A stretch of 64,000 nucleotides of DNA from JAJEEA01 sp965116765 (GTDB taxonomy: Bacteria; Acidobacteriota; Vicinamibacteria; Vicinamibacterales; UBA8438), in NCBI GenBank assembly GCA_965116765.1, contig OZ220718.1:5394001-5458000 (forward strand). The letters run 5' to 3'. Made by a program: the position numbers and the translations under genes. Shown here in pieces: positions 17,553-27,208 of the stretch (the stretch's first letter is position 1; each line of letters begins with the position of its first letter). The notes below the pieces were generated by a model, which saw only the letters and a program-made list of their open reading frames with translations, ran no database searches and was not told where the DNA came from.

Positions 17553-19256
17553 ATGACAGTTCGTGCCTGGTTCGTCGCATGTGCAAGCGTCGTGGTGCTG
17601 TTCGGGGCGGTGGAGCCGGCCCGCGCGCAGGTGGAGGAGCTGACGCCGGTCACCGACGCGGTGCTCCAGGATCCCGACCCCGCCGACTGGCTGAGCTGGC
17701 GGCGCACCCTCGACGGGTGGGGCTACAGCCCCCTCGACGAGATCGACCGCGGCAACGTCGGCGAGCTGCGGCTCGCGTGGTCGTGGGGCATGGAGCCCGG
17801 CGTGTCGCAGACGACGCCGCTCGTGCACGACGGCATCCTCTACCTCGCCAACCCCGGGAACGTGGTGCAGGCCCTGCACGCCGGCAGCGGCGACTTCATC
17901 TGGGAGTACCGGCGCGAGATGGAGGAGGCCCGCCGGCCCGCCGCCCAGATGCGCAGCCTCGCCATCTACGAGGACCTCATCATCCTGAACACCGTCGACG
18001 CCCACGTCGTCGGCCTCGACGCCCGCACCGGCGAGGTGCGCTGGGAGACGCCGGTCATTCCCGAGGAGGAGGGCTACGGCTTCTCGAGCGGCCCGGTCAT
18101 CGCGAACGGCGTCGTCGTGGCCGGCCTGCGGGGCTGCGAGCGGTTCCGCGAGGACACCTGCTACATCGTCGGCCTCGACGCCCGCACCGGCCAGGCCCTC
18201 TGGCGCACGTCGACCATCGCCCGGCCCGGCGAGCGCGGCGGCGACACCTGGGGCGACCTGCCGCTCTTGTTCCGCGCCGGCAGCGACGCGTGGATTCCCG
18301 GCAGCTACGACCCCGCGACCGGCCTCGTCTTCTACGGCACGGCCCAGGCCAAGCCGTGGTCGCGCGACGCCCGCGGCACCGACGGCGACGCCCTCTACAG
18401 CAACTCGACCCTCGCCCTCGACCCCGCCACCGGCGAGATGGCGTGGTACTTCCAGCACATCCCCGGCGACAGCCACGACATGGACGAGACGTTCGAGCGC
18501 ATCCTCATCGACTACGACGGCAAGCAGTCGGTGTTCAGCATGGGCAAGCTCGCCATTCTCTGGGAGCTCGACCGGGCGAGCGGCGCGTTCACCAGCGCCG
18601 TCGACCTCGGCTACCAGAACCTGGCCGACGTCGACCCCGAGACGGGCGAGTTCACCTACCGCGAGGGCATGGTCTCCGGCGTGGGCGAAGAGCTCTTCTT
18701 CTGCCCCAGCACCGGCGGCTTCAAGAGCCTCCGGGCGATGGCCTACCATCCCGACACGACGGCCCTCTACATCCCCCTCAACCTCAACTGCGAGACCGCC
18801 GCGTTCGGCCCCGTCGAGCGCCGGCTCGGCGGCGGCGGCACCGGCGGCGTGCGCGGCCGGCTGAACCACTTCCACCCCGACGCGCCCGACCAGATGGGCG
18901 AGTTCCAGGCCCTCGACATCCGCACCGGCGAGACCCTGTGGAAGCACCGCCGCCGCGCTCCCTACAACACCGCCGCTCTCACCACCGCCGGCGGCCTCGT
19001 CTTCGTCGGCGACTGGGAGCGCTACGTCTTCGCCTACGACGCCGCGAGCGGCGAGCAGCTCTGGCAGACCCGGCTCACCACGATGTCCAACGGCTATCCG
19101 ATCACCTACGCGGTCGACGGCAAGCAGTACATCGCGTTCAGCGCCGGCGGCCCCCTCGGCGGCTCGAGCTGGACGAGCATCCTGCCCGCCGACCTGCTGC
19201 GGGAGATGCGGAACCCGCGCCAGGGCAACGCGCTGTTCGTGTTCGCGTTGCCGTGA
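17553..19256 (+). CDS. PQQ-dependent alcohol dehydrogenase-type protein, exported
   Basis: The start at 17553 follows AGGAGG. It has a signal peptide ending near EPARAQ and a 567-residue eight-bladed PQQ propeller. Tryptophan-docking motifs are visible as GLDARTGEVRWETP, LDPATGEMAWYFQ, LDIRTGETLWKHRR and YDAASGEQLWQTRL. The segment WYFQHIPGDSHDMDETFE matches the quinoprotein alcohol dehydrogenase family. No fused cytochrome c domain is present, so electrons must pass to a separate carrier, and no PQQ biosynthesis gene is in the window. It forms the third gene of the exported 15.1-19.3 kb group. Confidence 0.9.
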   Translation: MTVRAWFVACASVVVLFGAVEPARAQVEELTPVTDAVLQDPDPADWLSWRRTLDGWGYSPLDEIDRGNVGELRLAWSWGMEPGVSQTTPLVHDGILYLANPGNVVQALHAGSGDFIWEYRREMEEARRPAAQMRSLAIYEDLIILNTVDAHVVGLDARTGEVRWETPVIPEEEGYGFSSGPVIANGVVVAGLRGCERFREDTCYIVGLDARTGQALWRTSTIARPGERGGDTWGDLPLLFRAGSDAWIPGSYDPATGLVFYGTAQAKPWSRDARGTDGDALYSNSTLALDPATGEMAWYFQHIPGDSHDMDETFERILIDYDGKQSVFSMGKLAILWELDRASGAFTSAVDLGYQNLADVDPETGEFTYREGMVSGVGEELFFCPSTGGFKSLRAMAYHPDTTALYIPLNLNCETAAFGPVERRLGGGGTGGVRGRLNHFHPDAPDQMGEFQALDIRTGETLWKHRRRAPYNTAALTTAGGLVFVGDWERYVFAYDAASGEQLWQTRLTTMSNGYPITYAVDGKQYIAFSAGGPLGGSSWTSILPADLLREMRNPRQGNALFVFALP

Positions 19257-19367
19257 GGGATTGGCAACTCGATAACGCGGCTGCTGCCAGCCGATCGGAC
19301 GACAGCAGGTATGGCAGATGCCAGCGGCTGGTGACGGCGCCCGGACCCGGCAACGTCTCGAGAGCCG

Positions 19368-19847
19368 TCACCGAATGAGGTAGATGCCGACGACCGGCCA
19401 CTCGTCGGACTCGGACATCGCCGTGACTCGCTCGCGGGCGTTCGGCCGCAGCTCGTAGACGCCGTCGAACTCGAACACGAAGTAGTCGCCGGGCGGCGCA
19501 TCCGGTATCGTCGTCAGGCGTTGCGTGCTGCTCAGCGTACGGGACTCGAAGGCGCCCAGCAGGGCCAGCCGGTCTTCCATGAGGAGCCGAAACTCCTCGG
19601 CCGTCACGCCCTCTCGGAAGAGGCTCGCGGCAGCCTCGTAGGCCTCCGAGAAGTCTCCCGCGTCGAGCAGCGACAGCCATGCCTCGACCGATTGCCGCGC
19701 CGCGTCCTCGTCCGACCGCATGTCGGTCGGGGGCGTGACAGGAGTCGTCGGCGCTGTCGGACTGCCGCCATCGCCGCCGCATGCCGCGAGCGCGGCTGCC
19801 ACAACGGCCAATAGCACCGCCGCACACGTCCCGTGTCGTGATTCCAT
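19368..19847 (-). CDS. DUF4019-like lipoprotein
   Basis: The signal sequence has a lipobox (VVAAALAACGGDGG), so the mature protein is probably membrane-anchored at the Cys near residue 23. After a Thr/Pro linker the segment VEAWLSLLDAGDFSEAYEAA, then LFREGVTAEEFRLLMEDRL, matches the DUF4019 pattern. It is followed by a strand-rich end (YFVFEFDGVYELRPNARERV). GGAGGCGCGGAG precedes the ATG at 19847. Function is unknown. It lies downstream of the DUF2089-YIP1-like pair in the same direction, with 19 bp between, so it may be in that operon. Confidence 0.75.
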   Translation of the reverse strand: MESRHGTCAAVLLAVVAAALAACGGDGGSPTAPTTPVTPPTDMRSDEDAARQSVEAWLSLLDAGDFSEAYEAAASLFREGVTAEEFRLLMEDRLALLGAFESRTLSSTQRLTTIPDAPPGDYFVFEFDGVYELRPNARERVTAMSESDEWPVVGIYLIR

Positions 19848-19866
19848 CTCCGCGCCTCCGTTCGAG

Positions 19867-20517
19867 TCAGCTTTCTGCCGGTATGCCCGCGGCGACCAGC
19901 CCGCCGAGCACTCGGATCAGCAGGAGCTTCGTCGCCACCTCCCCCGCGATGACCGCCGCCGCGAAGATCGCCACCGCCCGGACGCCCCGCTGGTTGCAGG
20001 AAACGGCGAACGCCTTCCACATCAGCCAGACCGTCCAGATCATGCAGGCGCTGGCAAGCAGCCCGGCGACGAGGGTCGCCGTGGTCAGCGTCACTATCCG
20101 GCCGTCGGCCGCGGCGGCGGCCAGCTCTGCGTTGCCGTCGCGAACCGGCGCCGGCACGCACACCAGGGCGGCGAGCAACAGCGGGGCGCGCGCCAGCGCC
20201 TGCGTGCCGACGACGTCGACGAGGCGGACGGTTCGCGGCGCGACGAGGAGCGCGACCAGAGCAAGGAGCACCGAGATCACGGACCAGTTCACGAGGCCTT
20301 CGACCACGGGGACCCAGAACGACACGCGGTAGCCGGGGTGGAAGTCGAGCAGTCCGTCGAAGTGCACGCCCCCAGCGGCCGCCACCAGCCCGCTCACGAC
20401 GATGACGCTCGACCCGATCGCCAGCGCCTGCTCTCCGCCGATTCGGACGAACGGATTGAACAACCACCGGGCGGCGGTCATTCGTCGCGCGAGCCCCGCG
20501 CTAGTCGTCTCCTGCAT
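19867..20517 (-). CDS. YIP1-like multi-pass membrane protein
   Basis: Integral membrane protein of 216 residues. The start at 20517 is set by a near-perfect ribosome site, GGAGGTGATTCCG, inside the end of the upstream gene. Four or five hydrophobic segments are visible, for example LAIGSSVIVVSGLVAAAGGV, WSVISVLLALVALLVA and AVAIFAAAVIAGEVATKLLL, in an arrangement like YIP1-family proteins. The 17-bp overlap with the DUF2089 gene implies translational coupling. Its function is unknown; the partner regulator and the downstream lipoprotein suggest an envelope role. Confidence 0.65.
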   Translation of the reverse strand: MQETTSAGLARRMTAARWLFNPFVRIGGEQALAIGSSVIVVSGLVAAAGGVHFDGLLDFHPGYRVSFWVPVVEGLVNWSVISVLLALVALLVAPRTVRLVDVVGTQALARAPLLLAALVCVPAPVRDGNAELAAAAADGRIVTLTTATLVAGLLASACMIWTVWLMWKAFAVSCNQRGVRAVAIFAAAVIAGEVATKLLLIRVLGGLVAAGIPAES

Positions 20518-20875
20518 CGGAATCACCTCCTCCACCGCCGGCGTCGACTCCGGCCGGATCTTCGGCCGCCTCGTTCGCCAGCGCCTCGACGTTCGCGCCA
20601 AGGCGCGCGATCAGCTCATCGAGCCGGTTCCGGACGGTCGGGTACGACACGCTGTACAGCCTCGCCATCTCTTTCAGGCTGCCGCTGCGCAGGACGAAGG
20701 CAAGCGCGAACTGTTGGTCCTCGCTGCCGAGCCGCGCCAGCGCGGGCAGCAGGAAGTCGCCGTGCACCGTGGTCCCGCAGGCGGGGCACGCGAGCTGCGC
20801 CACCCGCAGGTCGCCGCTGCAGCTCGGGCACGACGCGGGCAGCCGTCCGCGGGGAGGCACGTCGCATTGTGGCAC
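20501..20875 (-). CDS. DUF2089-family zinc-ribbon/HTH regulator
   Basis: A 124-residue protein with a GTG start at 20875. A zinc ribbon is formed by CPSCSGDL and CPACGTTV (residues about 16-36). It is followed by the conserved helical part SGSLKEMARLYSVSYPTVRN, which looks like a sigma-70 region 4-like HTH. The C-terminus is Gly/Asp-rich. DUF2089 proteins are regarded as transcription regulators. The strongly AT-rich inverted repeat directly upstream may be its own operator, and the membrane gene behind it is probably its main target or partner. Confidence 0.82.
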   Translation of the reverse strand: MPQCDVPPRGRLPASCPSCSGDLRVAQLACPACGTTVHGDFLLPALARLGSEDQQFALAFVLRSGSLKEMARLYSVSYPTVRNRLDELIARLGANVEALANEAAEDPAGVDAGGGGGDSDAGDD

Positions 20876-21173
20876 GAGACGATATTTTATTCAATACTAG
20901 TTAAATAAAATTGAGATTTACTGTCATATACATGATCCATGGGTGCGCTCGGCGTCCGTCCGGGCGGTGTCCCATATGGGCGTACGTGGACGGGCGCCTC
21001 GTTCAGGCCTTGCTCTTCATGCTGCAACGGGTTTACGGTTTGCCCGGGATTCCCGGCGTAGTCTCGGCGGGGCGCCACGGGACGCGCACCGGCGACGGTC
21101 GGTTCGGGGCTCGGTTGCCTGCCGCCGGCCGGCCCGGGCGTCGATGGACGAAGTGGAGGGGGGCGTTCCTGCG
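20876..21173. other. Intergenic region between divergent DUF2089 and SRPBCC genes
   Basis: About 300 bp. The left 60 bp are strikingly AT-rich and hold the inverted repeat listed separately. The remainder is GC-rich and holds no supportable gene. Confidence 0.5.
20884..20911. promoter_or_regulatory. AT-rich inverted repeat upstream of the DUF2089 gene
   Basis: ATTTTATT (20884-20891) and AATAAAAT (20904-20911) are perfect inverted arms around a spacer that itself contains ACTAGT. The element ends 9 bp before the GTG start. It stands out from the surrounding GC-rich DNA. It is likely promoter plus operator, possibly for autoregulation. Confidence 0.55.
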
Positions 21174-21629
21174 GTGCGTACCTTCGAGCTGACCAGCGAG
21201 TTGATGCTGCCACGGCCGCCGGCCGAGGTGTTCCCGTTCTTTGCAGACGCCCGGAACCTCGAGCGGCTGACGCCGCCGTGGCTCCGCTTCGCCGTGCTGA
21301 CGCCGGGGCCGATCGAGATGCGGCCGGGCGCCACCATCGACTACCGGTTGCGCCTGCGCGGGGTGCCGATCCGTTGGCGGAGCGAGATCACGGCGTGGGA
21401 GCCGCCCCTCCGGTTCGTGGACGAGCAGCGGCGCGGTCCCTACCGGCTCTGGGTCCACGAGCACCGCTTCGAGGAGCGGGAGGGGCGGACGCTGGCGAGC
21501 GACCACGTGCGCTACGCGGTCTGGGGAGGGCGCATCGTCGACCGCCTGCTGGTCCGCCCCGACCTCGAGCGCGTCTTCGAGTATCGACGCACGGTGCTCC
21601 GGGAGATCTTCGAGTCGGCCGATTCTTGA
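21174..21629 (+). CDS. SRPBCC (START-like) ligand-binding family protein
   Basis: A 151-residue protein of the SRPBCC fold. Conserved elements are LPRPPAEVFPFFADARNLER then LTPPWLRF near the N-terminus, WRSEITAWEPPLRFVDEQRR, and a C-terminal helix VDRLLVRPDLERVFEYRRTV. The GTG at 21174 is preferred because family members begin directly before this beta strand; an ATG at 21144 would add ten residues. Related proteins are often listed as cell-division inhibitor-like or cyclase/dehydrase-like, but no reaction can be assigned here. It stands alone, convergent with amtB. Confidence 0.8.
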   Translation: MRTFELTSELMLPRPPAEVFPFFADARNLERLTPPWLRFAVLTPGPIEMRPGATIDYRLRLRGVPIRWRSEITAWEPPLRFVDEQRRGPYRLWVHEHRFEEREGRTLASDHVRYAVWGGRIVDRLLVRPDLERVFEYRRTVLREIFESADS

Positions 21630-21800
21630 ACCCCGCTCGCCTGCCGAGCGGCCGCGACGGCGGCTCGCTCGGCCGCCCAGGCTCCCCCTCGGGGGACGGA
21701 GCCGCAGGCGACGACTGGCGGGCGTGCCCCCGGTCGCCGGGGGGCAGGCACCGAAGCCGGTCGTCGTCGATCAGGTGACGCCCGACTGGGAGACGGGTTG

Positions 21801-21832
21801 CCGGCGGGCCGCGGCTCTCCGCGGCCCGCCGG
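21801..21832. terminator. Strong hairpin between convergent SRPBCC and amtB genes
   Basis: CCGGCGGGCCGCGG-CTCT-CCGCGGCCCGCCGG forms a perfect 14-bp GC stem with a four-base loop. It has no T-tract, but the position between two convergent stops suits a bidirectional terminator. Confidence 0.6.
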
Positions 21833-21840
21833 GCTTCGGA

Positions 21841-21888
21841 CTACAAGGCTGACCCGCGCTCGTCCTACAGGCTGAACCCGCGCTCGTC
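21841..21888 (-). repeat. 24-bp direct duplication of the 3' end of amtB
   Basis: CTACAGGCTGAACCCGCGCT plus CGTC (21865-21888) contains the last codons and stop of amtB. A near-copy, CTACAAGGCTGACCCGCGCT plus CGTC (21841-21864), follows directly after the stop. Confidence 0.8.
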
Positions 21889-23160
21889 GTGCAGGGCGAG
21901 GTCGAGGCCTTCCGATTCCTCCTCGGCCGTGACGCGCAGCCCCATGGTGGCGTCGAGCGCCTTGGCGAGGATGAAGGTGAGCACCCCCGAGTAGGCGATG
22001 GTGGCGGCGGCGCCGATGAACTGCAGGCCGAGCTGCGACCCGATGCCGTTGTCGAGCCCCGAGCCCCCGAACGCCTCGGCCGTGAACACCCCGGTCAGGA
22101 TGGCGCCGATGAAGCCGCCGACCCCGTGGACGCCGAAGACGTCGAGCGAGTCGTCGTAGCCCATCTTGCGCTTGAGGCTGCTCGCCGCCCAGTAGCAGAT
22201 CACGCCGGACGCGAGGCCGATGGCGAGGGCCCCGACGGGACCGACGGTGCCCGAGGCGGGGGTGATGGCGACGAGCCCCGCCACGGCGCCGGTGGCGATG
22301 CCGAGGACGCTCGGCTTGCCGTGGATCATCCACTCCGTCGTCATCCACGCCAGCGCCGCGGTGGCGGTGGCGATGTGGGTCACGGTCATCGCCATGCCCG
22401 CCGTGCCGTCCGCCGCGAGCTGGCTGCCCGCGTTGAACCCGAACCAGCCGACCCACAGCATCGAGGCCCCGACCACGGTCAGTACGAGGCTGTTGGGCGC
22501 CATCGGCGTGGTCGGATAGCCCTGCCGCTTGCCGAGCACGATGCAGAGCACGAGGGCGGCGATGCCCGCGTTGATGTGGACGACGGTGCCGCCCGCGAAG
22601 TCGAGCACCCCCATCTCGCCGAGCCAGCCGCCGCCCCAGACCCAGTGGGCGACCGGCGCGTAGACCACCGTGACCCAGAGGGCCATGAACAGCAGCATGG
22701 CCGAGAACTTCATCCGCTCGGCGAACGCGCCGACGATGAGGGCGGGGGTGATGATGGCGAACGTGAGCTGGAACATCTGGAACACCGACTCGGGGATCGT
22801 GCCCGAGACGGTGTCGACCCCGATGCCCGACAGGAAGAAGTTGCCGACCCCGACGAACGCGTTGAGGCCGCCGCCGTCGCCGAACGCGAGGCCGTACCCG
22901 TACACGGTCCAGATGAGCGTCACCAGGCAGGTGATGACGAAGCACTGCATCATCACCGACAGGACGTTCTTGGCCCGCACCAGGCCCGCGTAGAAGAGCG
23001 AGAGCCCGGGAATGGTCATGAACAGGACGAGCACGGCCGAGGTGAGCATCCACGCGGTGTCGCCCGAGCTCAGCTCGTCCTGGGCCCAGGCCGCGCGGGG
23101 GAGGGTGATGGCGAACGCACCGGCCAGTCCGACCAGAATCGTCTTCGACTTCAAGGTCAT
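21865..23160 (-). CDS. amtB: Ammonium transporter
   Basis: Inner-membrane ammonium channel of 431 residues with 11 predicted TM helices and an N-terminal signal-like segment (ITLPRAAWAQDELSSGDTAW). The twin-histidine pore motif is visible in GTVVHINAG and FGVHGVGG. FSAMLLFMALWVTVVYAPVA and GFNAGSQLAADG are also typical of Amt proteins. It starts at 23160 after GAGGAGGATACGC and lies 129 bp behind glnK on the same strand, the common glnK-amtB order, so its activity is probably blocked by GlnK when nitrogen is sufficient. Confidence 0.95.
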   Translation of the reverse strand: MTLKSKTILVGLAGAFAITLPRAAWAQDELSSGDTAWMLTSAVLVLFMTIPGLSLFYAGLVRAKNVLSVMMQCFVITCLVTLIWTVYGYGLAFGDGGGLNAFVGVGNFFLSGIGVDTVSGTIPESVFQMFQLTFAIITPALIVGAFAERMKFSAMLLFMALWVTVVYAPVAHWVWGGGWLGEMGVLDFAGGTVVHINAGIAALVLCIVLGKRQGYPTTPMAPNSLVLTVVGASMLWVGWFGFNAGSQLAADGTAGMAMTVTHIATATAALAWMTTEWMIHGKPSVLGIATGAVAGLVAITPASGTVGPVGALAIGLASGVICYWAASSLKRKMGYDDSLDVFGVHGVGGFIGAILTGVFTAEAFGGSGLDNGIGSQLGLQFIGAAATIAYSGVLTFILAKALDATMGLRVTAEEESEGLDLALHDERGFSL

Positions 23161-23289
23161 GCGTATCCTCCTCGTCCAGACAGGGTTCGAGACGCGGGAA
23201 TCCGTCTCGACGCTTCACCTGCCCGCGCGCGGCGTCGGAAACGGCGCCGTCCGGTGGCGGGTCCTCCCGCGCGGGGCTCGACCGGGCGG

Positions 23290-23628
<339 letters not shown>

Positions 23629-23911
23629 TACTGCGGCTCCTTCCTCGGCATGTGTCGCGCCACGCGCGCTCCACCATCGATGCCCACGGGATGGGGCGCC
23701 CACTATATCAAGAGATCGCGCGGATCGAGATCGGCGATCGGTCGGATCGAGCGACCGACGTCAGGGGACCGCCGGGGAGCGGGAGCCAGAGATCGTGAGG
23801 GTCGAGTGGTCCACTGCGGTATCGGCCGAACCGGCGCCCCGTTGCACCGGCCCGTTCGCGACACCGTCGTTGCGATGCCGCGTCCGCCCGCCTCGCGACT
23901 GCCGCCGTCCG

Positions 23912-26900
23912 CTACGACGCCGCCTCCGCGGTCCTCGCCGCCCGGGCGCCGCCCGCCACCACCGCGTCGTCGGTCAGGGGCGGCGCCTCGGGGGCGAACG
24001 CCGGCTCTTCCTGTCCGAACAGCCGCCGCATCGTCCGCTGGACGTCGTCGAGGATGAGGTACGCCGTCGGCACCAGGATCAGCGTGATGAAGGTCGCGAA
24101 CAGCACGCCGAAGGCCAGCGACACCGCCATCGGCACGAGGAACGCCGCCTGCATGCTGCGCTCGAGCATCAGCGGCGCGAGCCCGAAGAACGTCGTCAGC
24201 GACGTGAGGAGGATGGGGCGGAAGCGGTTGCTCCCCGCCTCGCGGATCGCGAGCTGGAGGCCGGTCGACTCGAACGCGTGCCGGTCCCGCGGCTGTCCGC
24301 CCGCCTGCCGCACCTTGTCGCCCACGTCGGCGTGCACCTTCCGCGCGCGGTTGATGAAGTCGACCATCACGAGGCTGTCGTTCACGACGACGCCGGTCAG
24401 GGCCACGAGGCCGAACATCGACATCATGGTGACGTCGAGCCGCATCACCATGTGGCCCCAGATGGCCCCGACGAGGCCGAAGGGGATGGCCGCCATGATG
24501 ATGAGCGGCTGCACGTACGAGCGCAGCGGGACCGCGAGGAGGGCGAAGATCATGAGGACGGCGAGGAAGAACCCCCACTGCAGCCCGCCCACCGCCTCGA
24601 CCTGCTCGGCCTGGGCGCCCTCGAACGTGTAGAAGACGCCGGGGTAGTCGGCCAGCACGTCGGGCAGGATGCGCGCCTGCAGGTCCGCGATGACCGCGCC
24701 GGACGACGTGACCGCGGGGTCGACCGATGCGGTCACGTTCACGGCCCGGTTGCGGTCGACCCGCTTGATCGACGCGAAGCCGCGGCCCGGCTCGACCTGG
24801 GCGACCTGGCTGAACGGCACCTCGCCGCCGTTCGGGGTGCGGATGCGCATGTTCTCGAGGTCGCCGAGCGAGCGGCGGTCGTCCCGGGGATAGCGCACCA
24901 TGACCCGGATGTCGTCGCGCCCGCGCTGGATGCGCTGGGCCTCCTCGCCGTAGAAGGCCTGCCGCACCTGCCGGCCGAGGTCCTGCAGGGTCAGGCCGAG
25001 GGTCTCCGCCGCCGGCTTGATGCCGAGCTGCATCTCCACCTTGCCGGCCCGGAACGAGTCGGAGATCTCGTAGACGCCGGCGTACGCCGCGAGCCGCCGC
25101 TTGACCTCGTCGGCCGCCGTCCGCAGCTGCTCGATGTCGGGCCCCGCGAGCTGCACGTCGACGTCGTCGCCGGGGGTCATCATCGACATGTCGAAGTTGA
25201 CCTCCACCGCCTCCGGGATGGGGTCGGTCGCCTCGCGCCACATCAGGCCGAGCTGCTCGCTCGTGTACGACCGGGTCTCGGCCGGGGCGAGCTCGACCGT
25301 CACCTCGCCGAGGTTCGCGGCGCTGGCCACCTCCATCGGCCCCATCGGCCCGCCGCCGCGCGACAGCATCGGCTGGTCGCCGACCGCGGCCGACACGTGG
25401 CGGAAGTAGTCCATGCCGGTTTCCTGCTGCAGCCGGGCGCGGAGCCGTGCGGCCCCCTCCTCGAGCTCTTCCACCGCCCGCGACGTCTGTTCGACCGGCG
25501 TGCCCTGCGGCATGGTGAGCGACGCCGCCATGAAGTCGGCCTCGATGGAGGGGAAGAAGTGGAAGCTGGTCCACCCGCCGAGCACCATGCCCCCGGTCAC
25601 GATGAGGGTCGAGAGCCCCACCGCGGCGGTGACGTAGCGCCAGCGGAGCGCGGTCTCGAGCAGCGGCTGGTAGACGGTCCGGACGAACGTCTTCAGCCCG
25701 TTGGCGAAGAACTGCTGGAACCGGTGCCACGGGCCGGACGTGCGGCGCTCGCGCATGTGGGCGAGGTGGGCGGGCAGGATGCCGAGCGACTCGATCAGCG
25801 AGAAGAGCAGGCACGGGATGACGACGAGGGGGATGACCCGGAAGATCTTGCCCATCATGCCGGGCACGAACATCAGCGGCATGAACGCCGCCACCGTCGT
25901 CAGCACCGCGAAGGTCACCGGCTTGGCGATCTCCCGCGCCCCCTCGATGGAGCCCCGCAGGGCCTCGCCGTGGTTCTCCTGGTGCCGGAAGATGTTCTCG
26001 CCCACGATGATCGCGTCGTCGACCACGATGCCCAGCACGAGGATGAACGCGAACAGCGAGATGACGTTGGCCGAGACGTCGAACGTCGGCATCAGCGCGA
26101 TGGCCCCGAGGAACGAGATGGGGATGCCGAGGCTGACCCAGAACGCGAGCCGGAACTGGAGGAAGAGGGCGAGGACGATGAAGACGAGCACGAACCCGGT
26201 GGCGCCGTTGCGCAGCATCAGGGTCAGCCGGTCGGCGAGAATCTCGGCCTGGTCCTGCCAGATGGTCAGCGAGATGCCCTCGGGGACCTGCGTCTGCATG
26301 TCCTCGACGTAGCCGTTCACCGCCGCCGCGATGTCGAGGGCGCTCTGGTCGCCGGTGCGGAACACCGACACCATCACCGTCGTGTCGCGGTCGAAGCGGG
26401 CCTCCTGGTCCGTCTCCGCGAAGCCGTCGACGACGTTGGCGACGTCGCCGAGGCGCAGGCGGGTGCCGTCGGCGCGGGTCCACAGCACGAGGCTCTCGTA
26501 CTCGTCGCCGCGGTAGGCCTGGCCGATGGTGCGCAGCAGGATCTCGCCGCCGTCGGTGCGGACCGACCCTCCGGGGAGGTCGAGCGACGACCGGCGCACC
26601 GCGTCGGCGACCTGGTCGAAGGTCATGCCGTGCCGCCGCAGGGCGGTCTCGGAGACCTCGATGGAGATCTCGTAGGGCGGGGCGCTGACGATGTCGACCT
26701 GGGTGATCTCGGGCAGCACCGTCAGCTCGTCGCGCACCTGCTCGGCGATCGCCTTGAGGGTGAAGACGTCGGTGGCGCCGGAGACGGCGATGTCGGTGAC
26801 CTGGTTGCGGGCGATGAGCTCGCGGATGATGGGCTCTTCGGTCTCGATGGGAAACGTGGTGATGGCGTCGACCTGGTTCTTGATCTCGTCGACGACGCGC

Positions 26901-27208
26901 CGGGCGTCGGCGCCGAGCTCGAGCTCGACCATGACCGAGGCGCTGCCCTCGGACGCCGTCGACTGGATCTCCTTGATGCCGTCGACGCCCTGGATGGCCT
27001 CCTCGATGCGGAGTATGACCCCCGACTCGACCTCCTCCGGCGCCGCGCCGAGATAGGGGACGTTGATGCTGACCCGGTCGAGCTCGATCTCGGGGAAGAC
27101 CTCTTCCTTGACCGCCCGGGTGGCGATCAGGCCGCTCATGATGATGAAGATCATCATCAGGTTGGCGGCGACCGGATTGCGAGCGAACCAGGCGATGCCG
27201 CCCTTCAT
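23912..27208 (-). CDS. RND-family efflux permease (AcrB-like), orphan
   Basis: Inner-membrane multidrug-type RND pump of 1098 residues, started at 27208 (MKGGIAWFARNPVAANLMMI). Key elements are the first TM, porter-domain repeats, and the TM4 motif GIVVDDAIIVGENIFRH, whose Asp residues carry protons. The C-terminal half repeats this arrangement (LTGVVVNDSLVMVDFINRAR). The sequence lacks the HME-type signature, so small organic molecules are more likely substrates than metals. No adaptor or outer-membrane gene is adjacent, so it must use partners encoded elsewhere. It resembles uncharacterised environmental RND proteins more than AcrB itself. Confidence 0.9.
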   Translation of the reverse strand: MKGGIAWFARNPVAANLMMIFIIMSGLIATRAVKEEVFPEIELDRVSINVPYLGAAPEEVESGVILRIEEAIQGVDGIKEIQSTASEGSASVMVELELGADARRVVDEIKNQVDAITTFPIETEEPIIRELIARNQVTDIAVSGATDVFTLKAIAEQVRDELTVLPEITQVDIVSAPPYEISIEVSETALRRHGMTFDQVADAVRRSSLDLPGGSVRTDGGEILLRTIGQAYRGDEYESLVLWTRADGTRLRLGDVANVVDGFAETDQEARFDRDTTVMVSVFRTGDQSALDIAAAVNGYVEDMQTQVPEGISLTIWQDQAEILADRLTLMLRNGATGFVLVFIVLALFLQFRLAFWVSLGIPISFLGAIALMPTFDVSANVISLFAFILVLGIVVDDAIIVGENIFRHQENHGEALRGSIEGAREIAKPVTFAVLTTVAAFMPLMFVPGMMGKIFRVIPLVVIPCLLFSLIESLGILPAHLAHMRERRTSGPWHRFQQFFANGLKTFVRTVYQPLLETALRWRYVTAAVGLSTLIVTGGMVLGGWTSFHFFPSIEADFMAASLTMPQGTPVEQTSRAVEELEEGAARLRARLQQETGMDYFRHVSAAVGDQPMLSRGGGPMGPMEVASAANLGEVTVELAPAETRSYTSEQLGLMWREATDPIPEAVEVNFDMSMMTPGDDVDVQLAGPDIEQLRTAADEVKRRLAAYAGVYEISDSFRAGKVEMQLGIKPAAETLGLTLQDLGRQVRQAFYGEEAQRIQRGRDDIRVMVRYPRDDRRSLGDLENMRIRTPNGGEVPFSQVAQVEPGRGFASIKRVDRNRAVNVTASVDPAVTSSGAVIADLQARILPDVLADYPGVFYTFEGAQAEQVEAVGGLQWGFFLAVLMIFALLAVPLRSYVQPLIIMAAIPFGLVGAIWGHMVMRLDVTMMSMFGLVALTGVVVNDSLVMVDFINRARKVHADVGDKVRQAGGQPRDRHAFESTGLQLAIREAGSNRFRPILLTSLTTFFGLAPLMLERSMQAAFLVPMAVSLAFGVLFATFITLILVPTAYLILDDVQRTMRRLFGQEEPAFAPEAPPLTDDAVVAGGARAARTAEAAS

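Noticed and set aside
23647..23662. A sigma-54-like GG-N10-GC element upstream of glnK (minus strand TGGCGCGACACATGCC)
   Set aside because: The predicted transcription start would fall within the ribosome site of glnK, leaving no usable leader, and two consensus positions are wrong.
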